In this document: positions 1-9,142 of the stretch, one piece after another
How positions within the stretch are numbered: the first letter of the stretch is position 1
Layout of the letters: the number at the start of each line of letters is the position of its first letter
Origin: CAWDVR01 sp044869805
Lineage (GTDB): Bacteria > Acidobacteriota > Thermoanaerobaculia > Multivoradales > SZUA-115
DNA length: 64,000 bases
NCBI GenBank assembly: GCA_044869805.1
Contig: JBIOXV010000198.1
Location: 5,174-69,173 of the forward strand
Reading direction: 5' to 3'
Notes under the pieces: generated by a model
What the model was told of the DNA's origin: nothing
Databases searched by the model: none
What the model saw: the letters and a program-made list of their open reading frames with translations, nothing else
Made by a program: the position numbers and the translations under genes

Positions 1-1
1 C

Positions 2-895
2 CAGGACGACGGCGGCACCGTCCACCAGAACCCGGAGTTCGGCCAGACCAACTACATCCACGCCAACGTGCGCAATCGCAGCCTGGTCGAGGGTGTCAAC
101 GTGCCGGTGAAGTTCTACCTCGCCAACGCCTCGGTCGGGCTGTCCTGGCCGGCGCAGTGGACCCTGGTCGGCACCACCACCCTGCCGAGCGTGATGCCGG
201 GCCAGGTGGTGGTGGCCAAGGTGCCCTGGAACCCGCCGGGCGTCGGTCACTTCTGCATCGTAGTGCGTCTCGACACCACCCAGGACCCGATGACCTTCCC
301 GGAAGGCGCCAACATCACGGTCAACGTGCGCAACAACAACAACATCGTGTGGAAGAACGTCAACATCGTGAACCTGATCCCGCCGGGGACCGTGGAGAAT
401 GCCGCGGGTGCGGAGGGGAACGCCACCGTCGACTTCATCTTCCGCAACGTCGAAGAGCTCGACATGGACCTCAACCTGGTGTTCCGCACCGAACGCGGCT
501 CGCAGAACTTCCTGTCGCGCGGCCGGGTGACAGTGTCGCTCGAGCCGGCGATGGCCGAGATCTGGGCCGCCAACGGCAACCAGGGTGACGGCATCGAGCA
601 GATCGACGATCTGACCTTCGCGGTGATCAAGGACCCGGCGCACATCTTCGTGCCGCTCAAGGCCCTCGAGGAGTTCAGCGTGCGCATGACGTTCGAGGAC
701 ACCGGCGTGGTGATCACTCCCGCGGACGCCGTCCCGGCGCCCCAGCCCGAGCCCATACCGCACCAGCTCGTCTACCGCTTCAGCGTGGTCGAGGAGAACG
801 CCAACGACGAGACCCAGGAGGCGATCGGCGGCGTGACCTACGAGATCCAGGCACCGCCGGTCGCGGTCCCGATTGATCCCGAGCCGCTGCCGTAG
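2..895 (+). CDS. C-terminal part of a secreted protein with CARDB-like beta-sandwich domains (5' partial)
   Basis: The reading frame is open from the left edge, so the true start lies outside the window; 297 residues are visible. The first visible residues (DDGGTVHQNPEFGQTNYIHA) followed by VRNRS resemble the joint between a large secreted enzyme and CARDB-like Ig-fold modules, which in the family often sit at the C-terminus of extracellular peptidases. Two beta-rich modules seem present, one around residues 15-125 and a second from about 130 to 260. The tail is Pro-rich and acidic, with no sortase motif or transmembrane helix. A strong terminator follows the stop. The catalytic part, if any, is not visible, so the enzyme class is not assigned; the family call is inference. 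Confidence 0.6.
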   Translation, partial: QDDGGTVHQNPEFGQTNYIHANVRNRSLVEGVNVPVKFYLANASVGLSWPAQWTLVGTTTLPSVMPGQVVVAKVPWNPPGVGHFCIVVRLDTTQDPMTFPEGANITVNVRNNNNIVWKNVNIVNLIPPGTVENAAGAEGNATVDFIFRNVEELDMDLNLVFRTERGSQNFLSRGRVTVSLEPAMAEIWAANGNQGDGIEQIDDLTFAVIKDPAHIFVPLKALEEFSVRMTFEDTGVVITPADAVPAPQPEPIPHQLVYRFSVVEENANDETQEAIGGVTYEIQAPPVAVPIDPEPLP

Positions 896-911
896 CGGCG
901 TCCTGCTTCCT

Positions 912-944
912 GCCCGCCGCGGTCCTGCCGCGGCGGGCCTTTCT
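912..944 (+). terminator. Rho-independent terminator after the CARDB-like gene
   Basis: An 11-bp perfect stem (GCCCGCCGCGG / CCGCGGCGGGC) with a 5-nt loop at 912-938 is followed by a short pyrimidine run (CTTTCTC). It starts 16 bp after the stop codon of the upstream gene. Confidence 0.75.
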
Positions 945-976
945 CGCCTCCGCTCGACGGCCGAAAGAACCGGATA

Positions 977-1069
977 GATTCCCGCTTCCGCGGGAATGAC
1001 AGCACGGAGGCATCGGTCCCTTCCGGCATATCTGCGGTCCCTTCCGGCATTCCCACGGAAGCGGGAATC
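977..1069. repeat. MITE-like 93-bp element with 22-bp terminal inverted repeats
   Basis: The two ends (977-998 and 1048-1069) are inverted copies over 22 bp with one mismatch. Each end is itself imperfectly palindromic around a CCCGCTTCCG core. Inside, a 16-bp direct repeat (CGGTCCCTTCCGGCAT) occurs at 1014-1029 and 1035-1050. Translated, both ends give the string FPRKRES, which is the well-known spurious-peptide signature of a widely dispersed intergenic repeat in high-GC bacteria. It sits just upstream of the beta-helix gene and encodes nothing credible. Confidence 0.7.
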
Positions 1070-1119
1070 CAACTTTGTTCGAAGGCAGTACTATGGTCCC
1101 CGACCGGCCGAGGAAACCG

Positions 1120-2403
1120 ATGTCGCATCTTCCGCTTCGGCTCTCGATCCTGGCGGCGCTCGCGACGCCGGCTTGGGCCCTCGATGTGCCGGTCTCGACC
1201 ACCGCGCAGCTCATCGCCGCCATCAATGCTGCCCAGCCCGGCCACGTCATCATCCTGGCCACCGGCACCTACACCGTCGCCCAGAACCTGCTCTGCGAGA
1301 CGGCGGGCACGGCCGCGGCGCCGATCGTGGTGCGCGCCGACTCGCTCGGCGCGGCTCTGCTGCGCTTCGACGCGGTCGAGGGCTTCAAGGTCTCGGCTCC
1401 GCACTGGCGCTTCGAGAACCTCGACGTGCAGGGCATCTGCGCCGACCACGACGATTGCGAGCACGCCTTCCACGTGGTGGGCGCCGCCGACTTCACTCAC
1501 ATCCGGGGCTGCCGGCTGCACGACTTCAACGCCGCCATCAAGGCCAACGGCGAGGGCGAGCCCTACGTGTTCCCCGACGACGTGATCGTCGAAGGCACGG
1601 AATTCTTCAACGCCACGGCCCGCGACACCGCCAACCCGGTCACCCCGATCGACGTAGTGGGCGGGCGGCGCTGGATCGTGCGCGCCAACTTCATCCACGA
1701 CCACGAGAAGGGCCAGGGCGATACCATCAGCTACGCAGCCTTCCTCAAGGGCAACTCGAGAAACGGCCTCTTCGAGCGCAACCTCGTGGTCTGCGAGCTG
1801 CTGCACACCGGCGGCATCCGCCTCGGCCTGTCGTTCGGCGGCGGCGGCTCGGGCCCGCCCGCGATCTGCGAGGACGGCACCTGCACCCCCGAGCACCAGA
1901 ACGGCGAAATGCGCAACAACCTGATCCGCAACTGCCCGGCCGACGTCGGCATCTACCTCAACGAAGCCGCCAACGTCGCCATCCACCACAACCTGCTCTA
2001 CGCCACGACCGGGATCGACGTGCGCTTCGTGGCCAGCGTCGCCACCCTGCGCAACAACCTGCTCGACGGCGAGATCCGCAACCGCGACGGCGGCACCAGC
2101 ACCGAGAGCGGCAACCTCGAGGAGCTCACGGATGCCCAGCTCGAGGCGTGGTTCGCCGACCCGGCGGCCGGCGACTTTACGATCGAAGACGGCGGCGCGC
2201 TCGTCGACCTTGGCGATCCCGCGGCCCTCGTCGCCTCCGACTACTGCGCCCGCCGCCGCACCGACGGCGAGCCCGACCTCGGCCCCTTCGAGGAGGCGAC
2301 TGGCCTGCCCTGCGACACCACCCTGCCGGGCGGCGGCGCCGACCTCTTCCACGACGGCTTCGAGAGCCGCGGGCTGGGAGCGTGGTCGGCGGTGGTGCCG
2401 TGA
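1120..2403 (+). CDS. Secreted right-handed beta-helix protein with a C-terminal DGFES-type tag
   Basis: 427 residues from the chosen start. The ATG at 1120 is preferred over the one at 1093 because it gives a clean signal peptide (cleavage after residue 20, ending TPAWA). The mature protein opens with TTAQLIAAINAAQPGHVIIL, typical of the first coil of pectate-lyase/chondroitinase-B-like beta-helices, and has regularly spaced Asn-ladder coils through about residue 370 (for example MRNNLIRNC, IHHNLLYAT, LRNNLLDGE). The C-terminus (residues about 409-427) contains LFHDGFESRGLGAWS, a short motif seen at the end of many secreted proteins of high-GC Gram-negatives. Polysaccharide lyase or carbohydrate binding is plausible; no catalytic residues can be assigned. 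The M20 peptidase gene follows after only a few bases. Confidence 0.7.
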   Translation: MSHLPLRLSILAALATPAWALDVPVSTTAQLIAAINAAQPGHVIILATGTYTVAQNLLCETAGTAAAPIVVRADSLGAALLRFDAVEGFKVSAPHWRFENLDVQGICADHDDCEHAFHVVGAADFTHIRGCRLHDFNAAIKANGEGEPYVFPDDVIVEGTEFFNATARDTANPVTPIDVVGGRRWIVRANFIHDHEKGQGDTISYAAFLKGNSRNGLFERNLVVCELLHTGGIRLGLSFGGGGSGPPAICEDGTCTPEHQNGEMRNNLIRNCPADVGIYLNEAANVAIHHNLLYATTGIDVRFVASVATLRNNLLDGEIRNRDGGTSTESGNLEELTDAQLEAWFADPAAGDFTIEDGGALVDLGDPAALVASDYCARRRTDGEPDLGPFEEATGLPCDTTLPGGGADLFHDGFESRGLGAWSAVVP

Positions 2404-2406
2404 GCC

Positions 2407-4119
2407 GTGCCCGCCCCCATGCCTGAGACCTGGTTCCACCGCGCTCGCCAGCTCACCCTCGACCTCGTGCGCCACGCGAGCGTCACCGGCAGCGAGGGCG
2501 AGGGCGCCTTCGGCCCCTACCTGCGCGACCTCCTCGCCGCGCTTCCCTACTTCGCCGCCCACCCGGAGGACCTGTGGCTCGAGCCCACGGTGGGTGACCG
2601 GCACCAGCGTGCGAACCTCTTCGCCCTGGTGCGAGGCGAGGGCCGCGAGACGGTGGTCCTCGCCGGCCACTACGACACGGTGAGCCTCGAGCCCTACGGC
2701 CCGCTCTCGCCGCTGGCCTGCGAGCCCGAGGCCCTGCTGCCGCGGCTCGTCGACGCGCTGCGCCGCGCGGGCACCTCCGCGGCCGACACCCGCGCGCTCG
2801 CCGACCTCGAGAGCGGCGACTTCCTGCCCGGTCGCGGCGTGCTCGACATGAAGAGCGGCCTCGCGGCGGGCATCGCCGTGCTCGAGCGCTTCGCGGCAAC
2901 GCCCGGGCGGCGCGGCAATCTGCTGTTCCTGGCCACGCCGGACGAGGAGGTCACCTCGCTCGGCATGCGCTCGGCGGCGCTCGCGCTGCCGGGCCTGGCG
3001 CGGGAGAGGGGCCTGGAGCTCGCCGCCGCCATCAACCTCGACGCCACCAACGACCCCGGCGACGGCACCGAGGGACAGGCCGTGTACCTGGGCAGCGTGG
3101 GCAAGCTCCTGCCCTCGGTGCTCTTCGTCGGCCGCCCCACGCACGCCGGCTTTCCCTTCGACGGCCTCAACGCCAACCTGCTGGTAGCCGAGCTGGTGCG
3201 GCGCGCCGAGTGCGAGCCGGACCACGCCGACGCGGCCCACGGCGAGGTGGCACCGCCGCCTGTTAACTTGAAGCTCGCCGACCTCAAGGACTACTACGAC
3301 GTGACCACGCCCGAGCTGGCGTGGTGCACCTTCAACCAGCTCACTCACGGTGCCGCGCCAAGCCGGGAGCTGGAGCGCTGGCTCGGCCTGGCGCGGGCCG
3401 CGATCGAGGAGGCCAGCGTCCTGATGCGCGAGCGCGCCGCGCGCTGGGCGGCACGCCGCGGCCCCTCCGGGCAAGGGGCGCGGCCCGGCCTGGCTTGGGA
3501 ACCTGCCGTGCTCTCGTTCGCCGAGCTCGCGGAGCGGGCCTTCGCCCGGCGTGGAGCGGCGGCGGAGCGCGAGTGGGCGGCGCTCGCCGAGGGCCTCGCC
3601 GGCGAGCCGGGGATCGACTTGCCGACCTTCAGCCGCCGGGCGACGGCGGAGCTGGTGCGCTGGGCCGACCTCGAGGGGCCGGCGGCAGTCGTCTGCTGGG
3701 GCGCGCTCTACTACCCGCCGGTGCACCTCGACGCCGGGGCGCCGCGCCACCGGCGCCTGGAAGAGGCGGCGCGACGGCAGGCCGAGGCCGTGGGCCGGGA
3801 GTACGGGCGCCCGATCTCGCTGCGACCTTTCTTCGCCGGCATCTCGGACATGAGCTTCCTCGCCGCGAAAGTGCCCGCGGAAGACGTGGAAGCGATCGCC
3901 GCCAACAGCCCGGCCTGGGGAACGGACCTGCTGCGCTTCGACTATGCGGCCTCTGTTGCCAGTGCTCGGGGTGGGCTCGGCCTCCCGTCGATCAACGCCG
4001 GCCCCTGGGGCCGCGACTACCACCAGCGCCTGGAGCGCGTGTACGCGCCCTACTCCTTCGGCGTGCTGCCGGAGCTGGTGTGGCGGATCGCGAGGGATTT
4101 GCTCAGCGCGGGCGGCTGA
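2407..4119 (+). CDS. M20-family zinc peptidase, RocB-like
   Basis: 570 residues if translation starts at GTG 2407; ATG 2419 is an equally good start. Metal-site signatures of the M20/M25/M40 clan are visible: LAGHYDTV (His88, Asp90), GVLDMKSG (Asp near 143) and TPDEEVTS (Glu-Glu near 182). The length and the long insert between the metal-binding lobes match the RocB-type subgroup named after the Bacillus arginine-utilisation locus, whose substrate is not firmly known. No signal peptide is present, so it is expected to act in the cytoplasm on a peptide or N-acyl amino acid. It begins 3 bp after the beta-helix gene, so the two are probably co-transcribed, but no functional link is evident. Confidence 0.8.
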   Translation: MPAPMPETWFHRARQLTLDLVRHASVTGSEGEGAFGPYLRDLLAALPYFAAHPEDLWLEPTVGDRHQRANLFALVRGEGRETVVLAGHYDTVSLEPYGPLSPLACEPEALLPRLVDALRRAGTSAADTRALADLESGDFLPGRGVLDMKSGLAAGIAVLERFAATPGRRGNLLFLATPDEEVTSLGMRSAALALPGLARERGLELAAAINLDATNDPGDGTEGQAVYLGSVGKLLPSVLFVGRPTHAGFPFDGLNANLLVAELVRRAECEPDHADAAHGEVAPPPVNLKLADLKDYYDVTTPELAWCTFNQLTHGAAPSRELERWLGLARAAIEEASVLMRERAARWAARRGPSGQGARPGLAWEPAVLSFAELAERAFARRGAAAEREWAALAEGLAGEPGIDLPTFSRRATAELVRWADLEGPAAVVCWGALYYPPVHLDAGAPRHRRLEEAARRQAEAVGREYGRPISLRPFFAGISDMSFLAAKVPAEDVEAIAANSPAWGTDLLRFDYAASVASARGGLGLPSINAGPWGRDYHQRLERVYAPYSFGVLPELVWRIARDLLSAGG

Positions 4120-4127
4120 GAGATAGA

Positions 4128-4148
4128 GGGCGACCAGGAGCGTCGCCC
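4128..4148. repeat. Small intergenic hairpin after the peptidase gene
   Basis: GGGCGAC and GTCGCCC pair around a 7-nt loop just downstream of the stop codon. No T-run follows. It looks like a member of the same loose class of GGGGCGnnC hairpins found at 47549 and 48919, and may act as a 3' end stabiliser or weak terminator. Confidence 0.45.
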
Positions 4149-4271
4149 CTACCCAGGCGGCGAACGACGGCGGCGCGCGGATTCGCCCGCAAGGATCGGA
4201 GTGTTCGGGAAGCGTGGTCCCGGTAGTTTCTCTCTCGCACCAGCGACATCCAACCGAGAGGAGACATCGCC

Positions 4272-4748
4272 ATGGACCTACGTATCGTCCCCCTCCCCCA
4301 AGCCTTCCTGACTCGCGTGCGCCAGCAGGGCCTCGACGACCAGGGCCAGCCGGTAGAGCGCTTCCGCTCCGTCGACGGGGGCGAGCCTTGCCGCGACGTG
4401 CTGCGCCGTGCCCGACCCGGCGAGGAGCTGATCCTGGCGAGCTTCGGCCCCTTCGAGAAGGCCGGCCCGTATCGCGAGTTTGGCCCCGTCTTCGTGCTCG
4501 CCGAGCCAGCCTCGGACGCTCCCCCGAGCAAGAGCTTCCCGACTTCGGGTAGCGAAGCGGAGGCCTACTTCAAGGACCGCCTCGTGCTCCGCGCCTACTC
4601 CCACGAAGAGCGCATACTGGCCGCCGAGATGGTCGAAGCCGACGACGCCCCGGCCGCCGCCGAACGCCTGCTGGACTCGCCGGACGTGGCCTTTCTCCAG
4701 GCGCGTTTCCCGACCTACGGCTGCTTCGCGTGCCGGATCGAGCGGTAG
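4272..4748 (+). CDS. DUF1203 domain protein
   Basis: 158 residues, the usual length for this family of unknown function. Recognisable family blocks are the N-terminal IVPLP segment, the central ILASFGPF and GPVFV strands, and the C-terminal block ending YGCFACRIER. No signal peptide, helix bundle or catalytic motif identifies a reaction. A clear Shine-Dalgarno (GAGAGGAGA) precedes the ATG by 7 bases. The gene stands alone between the peptidase gene and the convergent kinase gene, whose 3' end is only 4 bp away. Confidence 0.7.
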   Translation: MDLRIVPLPQAFLTRVRQQGLDDQGQPVERFRSVDGGEPCRDVLRRARPGEELILASFGPFEKAGPYREFGPVFVLAEPASDAPPSKSFPTSGSEAEAYFKDRLVLRAYSHEERILAAEMVEADDAPAAAERLLDSPDVAFLQARFPTYGCFACRIER

Positions 4749-4752
4749 GTGG

Positions 4753-7629
<2,877 letters not shown>

Positions 7630-7634
7630 GCGCC

Positions 7635-8192
7635 TCAACCTCCGAGCTCGCGCAGCAGCCAGGCCCGGGCCAGGCTCCAGTCGACCTTGATGGTGGCGGG
7701 AGAGACGGCCAGCGCCTCGGCCGTCTCCTCGATCGTCATGCCCGCGAAGTAGCGCAGCTCGACCACCCGCGCTTGCCGGGCATCGAGCCGCTCGAGCTTC
7801 TGCAGAGCATCGGAGAGGGCGATCAGGTCCACGTCGCGGCTCTCGGCGCGGGCATCGCCCTCGTGCAGGGTGACGGCGGCACCGCCGCCGCGCTTGGCCG
7901 CGCGGTGGCGCCGGGCGTAGCTCACCAGGATGCGGCGCATGAGGGTGGCGGTAACGGCGAGGAAGTGGGCGCGGTCCTGCCAGTCGATGCGGCGCTCTCC
8001 GAGCAGGCGCAGGCAGGCCTCGTGGACCAGCGCCGTGGGCGCCAGGGTGTGGCCAGGCCGTTCGCCCCGGAGCTGGCCCCGCGCCAGCCGCCGGAGCTCG
8101 GCGTAGACCTGGGACAGGAGCTGGTCGAAGGCCCGCTCGTCCCCAGCCCGCCACTGCCGCAGCAGCTCCGTCACCGGAGTGGAAGTGCTCAT
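7635..8192 (-). CDS. ECF-type sigma factor, Sig-70_X6 group
   Basis: 185 residues. The ATG at 8192 (MSTSTPVTELLRQWRAGDE) was chosen over upstream starts because the family begins there. Sigma region 2 runs through about residues 12-95 (AFDQLLSQVYAELRRLARGQ; LAPTALVHEACLRL) and region 4 through about 120-185 (LEKLDARQARVVELRYFAGM then TIEETAEALAVSPATIK). This group typically regulates an adjacent kinase-containing signalling gene rather than carrying an anti-sigma factor. The stop lies 5 bp before the kinase start, so the two are translationally coupled. No strong Shine-Dalgarno precedes its own ATG. Confidence 0.9.
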   Translation of the reverse strand: MSTSTPVTELLRQWRAGDERAFDQLLSQVYAELRRLARGQLRGERPGHTLAPTALVHEACLRLLGERRIDWQDRAHFLAVTATLMRRILVSYARRHRAAKRGGGAAVTLHEGDARAESRDVDLIALSDALQKLERLDARQARVVELRYFAGMTIEETAEALAVSPATIKVDWSLARAWLLRELGG

Positions 8193-8236
8193 CGCTGGTT
8201 TTCGAAGCAGTGTAATCGTTTTACCTGCAATTCCTC

Positions 8237-8388
8237 CAGTCCAGCGCCTGGACATCCGCGGCGGCACGGCTGCGGACGGCGCCAAGGCGCAGCTCTACCC
8301 CATCTGCCACCGCGGCGCCAACCAGAGCTGGGACAATTACTTCCGCGAGGCCCACGCCGTTGGAGGCGCGCCTTCCCCGCTGCGCTGA
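8237..8388 (+). pseudogene. Relic of a ricin-B-type (beta-trefoil) lectin domain
   Basis: A short open stretch reads RLDIRGGTAADGAKAQLYPI then CHRGANQSW, which matches the one-repeat signature of ricin-B lectins (DxxGG...adGa.vqlY.ChggaNQ.W, with the terminal QxW motif). The usual first Cys is replaced by Arg, one residue is inserted before the second Cys, only one of three trefoil repeats remains, and there is no start codon context or signal peptide. I read it as the residue of a decayed secreted lectin gene lying between two minus-strand genes. Confidence 0.45.
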
Positions 8389-8426
8389 GGCCCGGCCGCA
8401 AGGCCGAGACTTTTCTTGGGCGAGCC

Positions 8427-9059
8427 TCACCCCCAGGCGGTGGCCGCCAGGTACACAGGCGGTGCCTGGGGGAGCGGTGCCTCGCCGGGGAGGGTGTGGA
8501 GGTGGCCCTGCAACGTGACGCGGGTGCCGCGCTTGAGCCGCAGCGCCTCGATCGCCAGGCCGCCCACGGCGAAGATCCGGAGCACGCAAGGCGGCCAGGC
8601 CAGCACCGAGCCCTCGTCGGAGGGAGCCTGGGAGGTGACCATCGTCAACCAGGTGACCGGCACCTCCAGCGGCAGGCCCTGGATGGGCTCCGCCGCCAGG
8701 ATGCCGGTGATCCGCGCCGCGTTCGCCGGCCCGCCGGGCGAGGTGGCATCGGCATCCAGGGGCTCGATCGCCTCGGCGCGGACCACGATGCGGGTGGCGT
8801 CCGCGGCGCCCAGGTAGGTAGTGAAGGCCAGCCGGCCGCGCACCACGATCGCGTCTCCCGGCTCGAGGTCCCATACCGCGTAGGCCTCGTCGCCCTCGAT
8901 CTCGATCTGGTGACAGTCGGTCTGCTCGCGGACCTTGCCCTCGGGGTCGGGGTAGGCGGCCACGGTGAGCAGACGGAACACGGCCACGGGCTTGCCGTCG
9001 CGAACCATGCGCAGTGGGGAGGCTTCCAGGGTGCCGGTGAGCAGGATGTCGTTTCTCAT
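8427..9059 (-). CDS. SSB-like protein with two OB-fold-like modules
   Basis: 210 residues from ATG 9059 (MRNDILLTGTLEASP). The N-terminal half has single-stranded-DNA-binding protein features: an opening strand, FRLLTVAAYPDPEGKV, then GDAIVVRGRLAFTTYL and a closing VVRAEAIEPL strand, roughly residues 1-105. The second half (from about 110) looks like a diverged second OB module (ARITGILAAEP ... LKRGTRVTLQGHLHTL). It lacks the acidic DDDIPF-type tip of replicative SSB and has no partner gene, so it is unlikely to be the housekeeping protein. The Shine-Dalgarno is weak. A continuous frame extends further upstream but lies antisense to the glycosyltransferase gene and is not protein-like. Confidence 0.55.
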   Translation of the reverse strand: MRNDILLTGTLEASPLRMVRDGKPVAVFRLLTVAAYPDPEGKVREQTDCHQIEIEGDEAYAVWDLEPGDAIVVRGRLAFTTYLGAADATRIVVRAEAIEPLDADATSPGGPANAARITGILAAEPIQGLPLEVPVTWLTMVTSQAPSDEGSVLAWPPCVLRIFAVGGLAIEALRLKRGTRVTLQGHLHTLPGEAPLPQAPPVYLAATAWG

Positions 9060-9142
9060 AGCGAGATAGAAGAGGTGCGATCCAGCCTGGAAAGGTGTAG
9101 CGGAGCCTGCGGAATCGAGCACGACAGACCGCGTAGGCGCTC

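Noticed and set aside
838..4023. Very long minus-strand open frame opposite the beta-helix and peptidase genes
   Set aside because: Its product is dominated by Arg/Gly/Ala/Glu/His low-complexity text without any domain, typical of the antisense frame of high-GC genes; the plus-strand proteins are clearly recognisable.
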